This document shows, in pieces, positions 1 through 5,255 of a stretch of 5,255 nucleotides of DNA. The first letter of the stretch is position 1, and the number at the start of each line of letters is the position of its first letter. The translations under genes were made by a program, and so were the position numbers. Origin of the DNA: Vicinamibacterales bacterium (lineage in GTDB: Bacteria > Acidobacteriota > Vicinamibacteria > Vicinamibacterales > UBA8438); contig JASLOY010000296.1 of assembly GCA_030745255.1 (NCBI GenBank), positions 1 through 5,255 on the forward strand, given 5' to 3'. The notes beneath the pieces are model-generated. The model did no database searches and was not told where the DNA came from. It saw nothing but the letters and a program-made list of their open reading frames with translations.

Positions 1-1007
1 CCGCGCCCGGCGTCGAGCTCGTGGCCCTCTTCAGCCCGGAGCACGGCATCCGCGGGGTGATCGATGGCCCGGTCTCGTCGGGTCTGGACGCGCGTACCGG
101 ACTGCCTATTCACTCGCTCTACGGAGAGACGCGCCGGCCGACGGCCGAGATGCTGCAGGGCCTGGACACCCTGGTGGTCGATCTGCAGGACGTCGGGGCG
201 CGGTTCTACACCTACGCGACCACGATGGCTTATCTGCTCGAGGAGGCGGCGGCGCAAGGGTTGCGCGTGCTGGTGCTGGACCGGCCCAACCCAATCGGAG
301 GTGTCGACGTGGAGGGCCCGATGCTCGACGAGTCGGCGACCGGGTTCACCGGCTATTTTCCGTCGCCGGTGCGTCATGGCCTCACGCTGGGCGAGCTGGC
401 CCGGCTCTTCAATTTCAATGCCGAGCGCGGGATTGGCGCCGATCTGGAGGTCGTCGCGATGCGGGGTTGGCGCCGAGCGAGCTGGTTCGACCAGACCGGG
501 CTGAGGTGGGTGAACCCGTCGCCGAACTTGCGCAATCTCAACCAGGCGTTGCTCTATCCGGGCATCGGCGCCATCGAAGGAGCGAACCTGTCGGTGGGGC
601 GCGGCACCGATACTCCGTTTGAGCAAATTGGGGCACCGTGGATCGACGGCGCCGAGCTGGCGCGCGAGCTCAACGCGCGGCGACTGCCAGGCGTGCGTGT
701 CTATCCGCTTCGGTTTCGCCCGAATGCGAGCCGATTCGCCGGCGAGCTTTGCGACGGAGTGTTCTTTGTCGTCACCGGGCGTGACGCCGTGCGACCGGTG
801 CGTCTTGGTCTCGAGGTGGCGGCGGCTCTCTATCGCCTGTATGGCGACCAGTTCGACCTGGATGCGGTGGCGAGGCTGTTCGGGTCACGCGACATGCTGA
901 CGCGCATTCGCGCCGGGGATCCGCCCTGGGAAATCGCCGCGGGATGGGCAGAGGGTGAGACGGCGTGGCGGCGGTTGACCGTTCCCTACCTCCTCTACGA
1001 CAACTAA
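1..1007 (+). CDS. namZ: NamZ-type exo-beta-N-acetylmuramidase (DUF1343, GH171), 5'-truncated
   Basis: Enzymes of this family remove terminal MurNAc residues from the non-reducing ends of peptidoglycan fragments, acting outside the cytoplasm in cell-wall recycling. The reading frame is already open at base 3, so the true start and any signal peptide lie left of the window; the GTG at 21 is internal. Family hallmarks appear in order: FSPEHGIRG (the GAG at 39-41 is the family's likely catalytic Glu), VVDLQDVGARFYTY, LDRPNPIGG, YFPSPVRHGLTLGELA, WVNPSPNLRN, YPGIGAIEGANLSVGRGTD, and a C-terminal PYLLY next to the stop, which is the usual family ending. About 335 residues are visible and relatives run to about 400, so roughly 60-100 are missing. 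The gene converges on the DUF420 gene, with 64 bp between the two stops. The family call is firm. The exact substrate is inferred from the B. subtilis founding member. Confidence 0.9.
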   Translation, partial: APGVELVALFSPEHGIRGVIDGPVSSGLDARTGLPIHSLYGETRRPTAEMLQGLDTLVVDLQDVGARFYTYATTMAYLLEEAAAQGLRVLVLDRPNPIGGVDVEGPMLDESATGFTGYFPSPVRHGLTLGELARLFNFNAERGIGADLEVVAMRGWRRASWFDQTGLRWVNPSPNLRNLNQALLYPGIGAIEGANLSVGRGTDTPFEQIGAPWIDGAELARELNARRLPGVRVYPLRFRPNASRFAGELCDGVFFVVTGRDAVRPVRLGLEVAAALYRLYGDQFDLDAVARLFGSRDMLTRIRAGDPPWEIAAGWAEGETAWRRLTVPYLLYDN

Positions 1008-1071
1008 ACCGCTCTCAGGCGAAGCCACCGGTCTATTCTGCTCCTGCGTCCTGCCCCCCTGGAACTTCACT
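1008..1071. other. Convergent intergenic gap between namZ and the DUF420 gene
   Basis: Both flanking genes end here, so transcription from both sides must stop in or near these 64 bp. I see no strong hairpin with a T-run on either strand. Termination may be Rho-dependent or lie within the neighbouring coding ends. Confidence 0.5.
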
Positions 1072-1494
1072 CTACATCTGATACAGCATCCAGTAGACGA
1101 CCACACCGGTCACCGACACATACAGCCAGATTGGCAGTGTCCACCGTGCGATGGCGACGTGCCGCGCGTCGTTCCGTCGCAGACCGCGCCGCAGCGTCAC
1201 CAGTGCCAGCGGCACGATGAGCGCCGCCAGCGTGATGTGCGAGATGAGCACGGTGAAGTAGACGATCCGGACCGGGCCCTGAGCGGTGAACGGCTGCGAA
1301 CCGACCTGCGCGTGATAGGCGAGATAGGACACCAGGAACAGTACCGACGTGGTGAACGCCGCGAGCATGCACATCCGGTGCTGTCGGACGCTCCCACGGC
1401 GAACCAGCACGTATCCAGTCGCCAGCAGCAGTGCCGCGAGGCTGTTCAGTGTGGCGTTGACCGCCGGGAGGGTCGTGACATCGAGCATCGCCAT
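1072..1494 (-). CDS. DUF420 membrane protein, CtaM-like cytochrome oxidase maturation factor
   Basis: This is a 140-residue integral membrane protein with four predicted helices, at about residues 12-30, 41-60, 77-101 and 115-138. Its segments fit DUF420 closely: QHRMCMLAAF with FLVSYLAYH, then VYFTVLISHITLAALIVPLAL, and ARWTLPIWLYVSVTGVVVYW near the C-terminus. Four histidines (39, 61, 86, 112) sit near helix ends and could bind metal or heme, which is inference. The Staphylococcus member CtaM is needed for active aa3-type oxidase, and the gene lies 43 bp after cyoE in the same direction, so a role in oxidase maturation is likely. The frame stays open 53 codons upstream, but that stretch overlaps cyoE and looks like non-membrane noise. 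The ATG at 1494 follows a GGAG (1499-1502) by 4 nt; the ATG at 1488 is 10 nt from it and is an equally possible start. Confidence 0.85.
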   Translation of the reverse strand: MAMLDVTTLPAVNATLNSLAALLLATGYVLVRRGSVRQHRMCMLAAFTTSVLFLVSYLAYHAQVGSQPFTAQGPVRIVYFTVLISHITLAALIVPLALVTLRRGLRRNDARHVAIARWTLPIWLYVSVTGVVVYWMLYQM

Positions 1495-1537
1495 CGTGCT
1501 CCGCTGCCTGGGGGGATCGAGTCGGTTGTGCTTCGTC

Positions 1538-2425
1538 TCAGCCGGCGGTGTCCAGCAGCAGGAGCCCCCAGACGAGCGGTAGGTAGAAGAGCGTCGCTCT
1601 GAACAGGACTCGGGCGCGGTCGGTGGATCGGTCGGCGGCGAACCGCGTCGCAAGGAGGAGCAAGGCGACCGTCAGGGTCGTTGCACCGGCTGCGTAGCCG
1701 AGACCCGCCAGGCCGAGCCATGTGGGCGCGATACTGACCGGCACCAGCAGTGTTGTGTAGACGAGCAGATGCCGAGCGGTGCGCTGACCGCTCGGGTCCG
1801 TTACCGAGAGTAGCGGTAGACCCGCCCTCTCGAAGTCGATGCGATACAGCCAGGTCAACGCCAGGAAGTGCGGCAGCTGCCAGACGAAGACGATGGCAAA
1901 CAGCGCCCAGGCACCGGCCGAGAGCGGAGCGGCGGCGGCCCAGCCAATGACCACCGGCAGGGCGCCCGGTACCGCCCCTCCCAGGACGGCCCAATGCGTC
2001 CATCGCTTCAACGGCGTGTAGATGCCGGCGTAGCTCACGAGGGCGGCAAACGCCACGACGGCGGCAGTGAGGTTTACACCGAACGCCAGCTGAGCCAGCC
2101 CTGTGATCGAGAGCAGCGCCGCAAGCCAGATGGCGTCAGTGGATTGCAGCCGCCCGGCTGGTATTGGCCGGTCTCGCGTCCGGAGCATGCGCTCGTCGAG
2201 ATCGCGTTCGGCGACCTGGTTGAGCGCGGCGGCTCCCCCGGCCACCAGTGTCGCGCCGATGGTCGTGTTCGCGAAGACGACCGGGTCGATTCCCCCGACG
2301 CGTCCCACGAGATACCCGACACCGGTCGTCACGACGACCAGGGAGTTCAGCCGTAGCTTGGTGAGAGCGACGAAATCGGCGAGACGGTCGCGCTGTTCGG
2401 CCACGCCGACCGCACCACTCGTCAT
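1538..2425 (-). CDS. cyoE/ctaB: Protoheme IX farnesyltransferase (heme O synthase)
   Basis: A UbiA-superfamily membrane prenyltransferase that adds a farnesyl group to heme B to make heme O, the precursor of heme A. It has 295 residues, normal for the family, and many hydrophobic helices. The first polyprenyl-diphosphate motif is NQVAERDLDERM (N69, E73, D77), followed by RTRDRPIPAGRL. Next come YTPLKR (137-141), GGAVPGALPVVIGW (149-162), WQLPHF (182-187) and a Y-R-I-D-F-E-R-A-G-L-P loop that matches the second Asp-bearing site. The first Asp of the NxxxD motif is Glu, and the usual TKPR near the N-terminus reads TKLR (residues 22-25). The ATG at 2425 was chosen because it overlaps the ctaA stop as ATGA, with GGGGG 7 nt upstream. 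A longer frame to 2485 exists but lies inside ctaA. Confidence 0.95.
   Translation of the reverse strand: MTSGAVGVAEQRDRLADFVALTKLRLNSLVVVTTGVGYLVGRVGGIDPVVFANTTIGATLVAGGAAALNQVAERDLDERMLRTRDRPIPAGRLQSTDAIWLAALLSITGLAQLAFGVNLTAAVVAFAALVSYAGIYTPLKRWTHWAVLGGAVPGALPVVIGWAAAAPLSAGAWALFAIVFVWQLPHFLALTWLYRIDFERAGLPLLSVTDPSGQRTARHLLVYTTLLVPVSIAPTWLGLAGLGYAAGATTLTVALLLLATRFAADRSTDRARVLFRATLFYLPLVWGLLLLDTAG
2422..2425 (-). promoter_or_regulatory. ATGA stop-start overlap coupling ctaA to cyoE
   Basis: On the minus strand the four bases read ATGA, giving the cyoE ATG and the ctaA TGA. Such overlaps usually mean translational coupling, and this one fixes the cyoE start over the longer upstream frame. 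Confidence 0.85.
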
Positions 2426-3417
2426 ATAGGCGCCCCCGGACGTGCCGGCTCGGTTGCGATTCGGGGTGCGCGGTGTGAGCGCCACTCATTCTGGCGCGCA
2501 TCGGGAAACCGGTGCCGGTTGACACGCAACCCGAGGACCAGTGCCGTGCCCAGCACCATGGCGCCGGTGGCCACGTGCGCCGTGTTGATCACCGGAGCGC
2601 GCTCGCTCAGCACCGTCCAGCCGCCCAGCCCGATCTGGGTCAGCACCAGCAGGACCAGTGCCCACGCTGGTCGGATCAGGTCACGCCGCGCGCTGTGATG
2701 CAGCAGCAGATGCCTCGCTATCGCCAGTATCAGGAGAGCCGTCGCCACCGCGCCGATGCGGTGCAGGAAGTGGACGGCGATCGCGAAGCTCCACTGCGGC
2801 GGCACCAGTCGGCCGAAGGCGAGAGGGAAATCGGGAATCGCCAGGCCGGCGCCGGTGTGCCGCATCGTGGCGCCGATGAGGATCTGGACATAGACCAGCG
2901 CCGGGAGCCCGGTTGCGAGCGTGACCAAGGTCGAGTCGCGGATGACCGGTTCGTGCGTGTCGAGCGCGCCGCTACGGCGCCAGCCCGCGGATGTAAACAG
3001 CGCGAGCCCGATGGTCAGGCAAAAGAAGACTTGCGCTAGACCGGCGTGCGAGACCGATATCGGGGTCGGCAGGAAGTAGAGCACGGTGATGCCGCCCAGC
3101 ACACCCTGAAGCGTGACGGCGACCAGCGCGGCAACGCCGAGGTGTTTCATCCACTGGCGCGGCTCGACCCGCCACAGCCAGACCGCCAGCCCAATCGTCA
3201 GCAGCCCGACGGCCGACGCGATCATCCGGTGACCGTGTTCGTAGAAGATGCCGCCCACCATTTTGGACAGCGGGAAGGCGAACATAAAGTAGCCGTAGGT
3301 GCTCGGCCAGTCCGGCACGGACAGGCCAGAGCCGGTACTGGTGACCATGCCCCCTGCGGTGATGAGCAGCAGGGTGGCCGCACAGACGAGCCGGGCGTAG
3401 CGGTGAAGCCAGGTCAT
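2422..3417 (-). CDS. ctaA: Heme A synthase (COX15/CtaA family)
   Basis: An eight-helix membrane enzyme that oxidises the C8 methyl of heme O to a formyl group, giving heme A for aa3-type oxidases. It has 331 residues from the ATG at 3417. The protein shows the family's internal duplication: TSTGSGLSVPDWPSTYG in the N-half echoes RHTGAGLAIPDFPLAFG in the C-half. Candidate heme-ligand histidines are H63 (in EHGHR), H124 (SHAGLAQ), H219 (HFLHR) and H281 (NTAHVATG), one per four-helix-bundle position. The first extracytoplasmic loop has no cysteine pair; the position often Cys in GLSCPDWP is Val here. The C-terminal 30 or so residues form an Arg/Pro-rich tail. A GTG at 3444 would add nine residues; I prefer MTWLHRYARL because it matches usual family starts, although neither start has a clear Shine-Dalgarno. 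The stop overlaps the cyoE start. Confidence 0.95.
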   Translation of the reverse strand: MTWLHRYARLVCAATLLLITAGGMVTSTGSGLSVPDWPSTYGYFMFAFPLSKMVGGIFYEHGHRMIASAVGLLTIGLAVWLWRVEPRQWMKHLGVAALVAVTLQGVLGGITVLYFLPTPISVSHAGLAQVFFCLTIGLALFTSAGWRRSGALDTHEPVIRDSTLVTLATGLPALVYVQILIGATMRHTGAGLAIPDFPLAFGRLVPPQWSFAIAVHFLHRIGAVATALLILAIARHLLLHHSARRDLIRPAWALVLLVLTQIGLGGWTVLSERAPVINTAHVATGAMVLGTALVLGLRVNRHRFPDARQNEWRSHRAPRIATEPARPGAPI

Positions 3418-3478
3418 AGCGCAACCGGGCGAGGGTCGGAACACGTCCGGAAGCCGAGTGGTCGTCTCGGGTCGGAGC

Positions 3479-3512
3479 GACCGGACGCCGCGCGTTCAGG
3501 CGACGTCCGGTC
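3479..3512 (-). other. 9-bp perfect inverted repeat between the lipoprotein gene and ctaA
   Basis: GACCGGACG (3479-3487) pairs with CGTCCGGTC (3504-3512) around a 16-nt loop. It lies 53 bp past the lipoprotein stop and about 60 bp before the ctaA ATG. No T-run follows on the minus strand, so it is not a classic intrinsic terminator. It could be an attenuating hairpin or mRNA 3'-end stabiliser, a leader element of ctaA, or an operator. The 8-mer ACGTCCGG recurs in direct orientation at 3443-3450. Confidence 0.5.
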
Positions 3513-3520
3513 TGTCATCC

Positions 3521-3554
3521 ATTATCCGTCTCGAATCGTGCTTCAATCTTCAAT
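3521..3554 (-). promoter_or_regulatory. Possible ctaA promoter with tandem heptamer
   Basis: On the minus strand a GATAAT box (3521-3526, five of six to TATAAT) lies downstream of two back-to-back ATTGAAG copies (3541-3547 and 3548-3554), each holding a TTGAAG -35-like hexamer. The spacings are 14 and 21 nt, neither ideal. It would give ctaA a leader of about 100 nt that begins at the inverted repeat. Low-confidence reading by eye. Confidence 0.3.
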
Positions 3555-3565
3555 GACGGTCGGTC

Positions 3566-4354
3566 TTATGGCGCGCTGAACGTGAACGAGACTTCGGCGG
3601 TCTGACCCGTGGTCACTGTCACGTTCTGGGTCTGGGTGCCGAGCTGCTCGTGCCAGGCTTCGATGACATAGTCGCCCGGCGGCAGCGTGTTGATATCGAA
3701 CATTCCGTCTTCGGCGGTGGTCGCAAAATAGGGGTGATCGAGGACGCCGATGTAGGCGTTCATCCAACCGTGCACGTCGCACTTGAATGGCACCATGACC
3801 TCGGCGGTGTCGAACGACTGCTCGAACCTCATGCCCTGAATGGGCTGTCCCATGTTGAACTCGTCGTTGGCCGTCGGGGTCGCATGGATGTTGTGGAGCG
3901 TTGGGTCACTGTTGGTAATTTCGAGCGTCTGACCCACACGCATGCCAAGCACGTGGGGCGTATAGCGGCAGCCCTGCTGGTCCAGCACCACGGTGCCGCT
4001 CGCGGCCGGAAAGCTCCGTCCTTCGAGCCCTTCCTTGACGTAGACGAAGACGTTGCCGAGGTGGCCGTTGCTGCCCACAAACGTGCTCGACATCGTGTTG
4101 CTCGCGTTCATCACGCACACCGGGTCGGAGCTCATCATGAGCTCTTCGGCTGCCGGCAGCTCACCGTCGAGCATCACCATGCCGGTGAGGTTGCCGGCGG
4201 TGGCCGGGTCGAACGCCGCCGGGGCCGGTGCAGCCGGTGCGGTCGCCGCGGGCGCTGCGCCACCGCCGCTGTCGCCACCGCCGCCACAGGCCACCGCCGC
4301 CGCCATCACGAGAAGGGAAAGGGAAAGGACCGTCCACAGATTTCGCTGCTGCAT
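3566..4354 (-). CDS. Lipoprotein with cupredoxin-like copper site and carboxypeptidase-regulatory-like domain
   Basis: An exported 262-residue protein. The N-terminus is a lipoprotein signal (hydrophobic stretch, then AVAC with Cys23) followed by a Gly/Ala/Pro linker to about residue 48. The middle resembles a cupredoxin: ITNSDPTLHNIHATP supplies H154 or H157, and FKCDVHGWM supplies C192, H195 and M198, the Cys-x2-His-x2-Met order of type-1 copper ligands. Two more cysteines (C80, C129) could form a disulfide. The C-terminal part (about residues 213-262: GMFDINTLPPGDYVIEAWHE) resembles a carboxypeptidase-regulatory-like beta-sandwich. I chose the ATG at 4354 because AGGAGA (4361-4366) sits 6 nt upstream; a GTG at 4372 would precede that site. 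It is upstream of the heme A genes and points the same way, so a copper or electron carrier for respiration is plausible but unproven. I assign no gene name. Confidence 0.85.
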   Translation of the reverse strand: MQQRNLWTVLSLSLLVMAAAVACGGGGDSGGGAAPAATAPAAPAPAAFDPATAGNLTGMVMLDGELPAAEELMMSSDPVCVMNASNTMSSTFVGSNGHLGNVFVYVKEGLEGRSFPAASGTVVLDQQGCRYTPHVLGMRVGQTLEITNSDPTLHNIHATPTANDEFNMGQPIQGMRFEQSFDTAEVMVPFKCDVHGWMNAYIGVLDHPYFATTAEDGMFDINTLPPGDYVIEAWHEQLGTQTQNVTVTTGQTAEVSFTFSAP

Positions 4355-4360
4355 TGAGAT

Positions 4361-4366
4361 TCTCCT
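4361..4366 (-). promoter_or_regulatory. Shine-Dalgarno of the lipoprotein gene
   Basis: AGGAGA on the minus strand, 6 nt before the ATG at 4354. It is the strongest ribosome-binding site in the window and decides the start of this gene. Confidence 0.85.
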
Positions 4367-4398
4367 GAACACGTTATTCGATTCGGTTTGTAGATGTT

Positions 4399-4427
4399 CG
4401 GGTCGCGCTGAGCGTCCGCCCGACCCG
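4399..4427 (-). other. 7-bp inverted repeat in the lipoprotein leader
   Basis: CGGGTCG (4399-4405) pairs with CGACCCG (4421-4427) around a 15-nt loop, 45 bp or so upstream of the lipoprotein ATG. In mRNA it would form an all-but-one-GC stem in the 5' leader. It could influence translation or message stability; no known riboswitch is recognised. Confidence 0.4.
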
Positions 4428-4446
4428 GGGAAATGTATAGAGCGAC

Positions 4447-4461
4447 AGTAACCCGGTTACT
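4447..4461. promoter_or_regulatory. Perfect 15-bp palindrome, candidate operator
   Basis: AGTAACC (4447-4453) and GGTTACT (4455-4461) are exact reverse complements around one central C. The site lies in the only AT-rich gap of the window, a few bases downstream of the transcription start predicted from the GATAAT box at 4474-4479. That is where a dimeric repressor would block transcription. The regulator is unknown. Confidence 0.5.
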
Positions 4462-4473
4462 CCAACCGTAATA

Positions 4474-4500
4474 ATTATCACACGGTCAGGGGCGTGTAAA
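4474..4500 (-). promoter_or_regulatory. Candidate sigma-70 promoter for the lipoprotein gene
   Basis: On the minus strand TTTACA (4495-4500, five of six to TTGACA) is followed 15 nt later by GATAAT (4474-4479, five of six to TATAAT). A TG one base before the -10 box (TGTGATAAT) makes it an extended -10 promoter, which would offset the short spacer. The start would fall near 4467, giving a leader of about 110 nt. A second, weaker TATACA lies at 4434-4439 without a well-spaced -35. Confidence 0.45.
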
Positions 4501-4530
4501 CTAAAGAGCGGTCGGTTCGCCGGATACCCG

Positions 4531-5255
4531 TCACGACGCCGCGCGTATCTTGCGGGTAATTCTGTCCTCGATCCAGTGCGAGTCCCACCACTCCATCGGC
4601 GTGATCGGCCAGCCGTGTAGCAGGATGGCGAAGTGCAGATGGTCGCCTCCTGCGAGCCCGGTTGTTCCGCTGCGTCCCAGCTCGTCGTCCATCGACACGG
4701 TGTCGCCGGTGCCGACGGCAATCGAGGACAAGTGCGCATACAGCGATTGCAGCCCCATCCCGTGGTCGACGATCACGCAGTTCCCATAGATGCCGAGGTA
4801 ATCGGCCCAGACGACCCGACCTGTGTTGGAGGCGAGAATCGCGACGTTGGCGGTTGCCGCCAGGTCGAACCCGAGATGGATCTGTTGGTCGACTTCGCTC
4901 CCGTCATGGATGTAAGTACGATGATCGGCGAACCCAGATTCCACCTGCGAGTTACCGAGCTGGCGAAACGGCTCGGTCCACAGCTGCTCCTCTGCGGTGT
5001 CCGCCGCGATCGCCATGATCTGCTCGGCGTTGATACGCCGGAGCCCGCCATTGATCGCCAGATACTGCTCCAGCAGCCCGGCGTCGGGCGGCAGCGGCAG
5101 TGTGTGGAACTCATCGCTCCGCGCGACGATGTCCGGCACCACCTGCTCGAGGAAGCTGTCGCCGACCGTGATGCGCGACCGCCGAAATCGCTGAGGAAAA
5201 ATGCGATGGTCGAACTCGATCTCCGCCTCGTTGCCTGCCTCGTCCCGGGCGTACA
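4531..5255 (-). CDS. M23-family zinc metallopeptidase, N-terminus beyond the window
   Basis: A LytM/lysostaphin-type endopeptidase, a class that cuts peptide cross-links of peptidoglycan outside the cytoplasm. The frame stays open to the right edge, so the start is outside; the GTG at 5142 is internal, because upstream codons continue sensible sequence (YARDEAGNEAEIEF, then DHRIFPQRFRRSRI). The AGN stretch resembles the end of an Ig-like beta-domain. Counting from the 5142 codon, the zinc site is complete: H89 and D93 in HLGFD, and H170 in HLHFAI, with H137 in YAHLS and H168 as the catalytic-type histidines. GNCVIVDHGMGLQSLYAHLS and GRSGTTGLAGGDHLHF match the M23 core well, so the enzyme is probably active. 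It ends 176 bp before the lipoprotein start, and that gap holds its own promoter candidate, so the two need not share a transcript. Confidence 0.92.
   Translation of the reverse strand, partial: YARDEAGNEAEIEFDHRIFPQRFRRSRITVGDSFLEQVVPDIVARSDEFHTLPLPPDAGLLEQYLAINGGLRRINAEQIMAIAADTAEEQLWTEPFRQLGNSQVESGFADHRTYIHDGSEVDQQIHLGFDLAATANVAILASNTGRVVWADYLGIYGNCVIVDHGMGLQSLYAHLSSIAVGTGDTVSMDDELGRSGTTGLAGGDHLHFAILLHGWPITPMEWWDSHWIEDRITRKIRAAS

Noticed and set aside
1495..1653. 53-codon N-terminal extension of the DUF420 protein
   Set aside because: It overlaps the cyoE 3' end, is Pro/Ser/Arg-rich, and relatives start near the later ATG, which has a GGAG upstream.
1446..2003. Second minus-strand frame across the cyoE/DUF420 junction
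   Set aside because: Arg/Gly-rich out-of-frame translation of two supported genes.
1868..2356. Plus-strand open frame opposite cyoE
   Set aside because: No domain signal; it overlaps conserved CyoE motifs on the other strand.
2426..2485. 20-codon N-terminal extension of CyoE
   Set aside because: It lies inside ctaA, while the ATG at 2425 has the ATGA overlap and a G-rich ribosome-binding stretch.
2512..3039. Plus-strand open frame opposite the ctaA 3' half
   Set aside because: Low-complexity charged translation with no family resemblance; antisense shadow.
3479..3512. Intrinsic terminator after the lipoprotein gene
   Set aside because: The stem is good, but no T-run follows on the minus strand and the loop is 16 nt, so I list it only as an inverted repeat of unknown role.
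3046..3579. Plus-strand open frame opposite the ctaA 5' half
   Set aside because: Arg/Gln/Asp-rich with no membrane or domain pattern, and fully antisense to a clear CtaA.
3650..4357. Long plus-strand open frame opposite the lipoprotein gene
   Set aside because: Its product is His/Arg/Val-rich with no recognisable domain, and it mirrors the codon pattern of a well-supported minus-strand gene; a typical GC-rich antisense shadow.
1..5255. A cell-wall operon joining namZ and the M23 peptidase
   Set aside because: They are on opposite strands, over 3.5 kb apart, with an unrelated heme A block between them.

Overview
The window is GC-rich, densely coded bacterial DNA with six genes and no RNA gene, mobile element or CRISPR array that I can see. 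The protein styles suggest an aerobic Gram-negative soil-type bacterium, and Acidobacteriota (perhaps the Vicinamibacteria group) is my best guess. The clues are an M23 peptidase with an N-terminal beta-domain tail, a lipoprotein pairing a cupredoxin-like domain with a carboxypeptidase-regulatory-like domain, and a CyoE with a TKLR / NxxxE pattern. This placement is inference from family resemblance, not a search.

Layout. The left end (1-1007, +) holds the C-terminal four-fifths or so of a NamZ/DUF1343 exo-beta-N-acetylmuramidase, cut by the window edge. It converges on a minus-strand block. Read in the direction of transcription (right to left), that block contains: the C-terminal part of an M23 zinc endopeptidase (4531-5255, cut by the right edge); a 176-bp regulatory gap; a secreted lipoprotein with cupredoxin-like copper ligands (3566-4354); a 148-bp gap; and then ctaA (heme A synthase), cyoE/ctaB (heme O synthase) and a DUF420 membrane protein (CtaM-like). 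ctaA and cyoE overlap by ATGA, and DUF420 follows 43 bp later, so the three look like one operon.

How they work together. CyoE farnesylates heme B to heme O, CtaA oxidises heme O to heme A, and DUF420/CtaM-type proteins are linked to maturation of aa3-type cytochrome c oxidase. The lipoprotein just upstream could be a periplasmic copper or electron carrier serving the same respiratory chain, but only its position and motif suggest this. No oxidase structural subunit is in the window. The two peptidoglycan enzymes at the edges flank this block and have no evident link to it.

The most interesting non-coding parts are the two gaps. The gap before the lipoprotein has an extended -10 promoter candidate, a perfect 15-bp palindrome just downstream of the predicted transcription start, and a leader hairpin. 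The gap before ctaA has a tandem heptamer, a GATAAT box, and a 9-bp-stem hairpin whose CGTCCGG arm recurs once more nearby.
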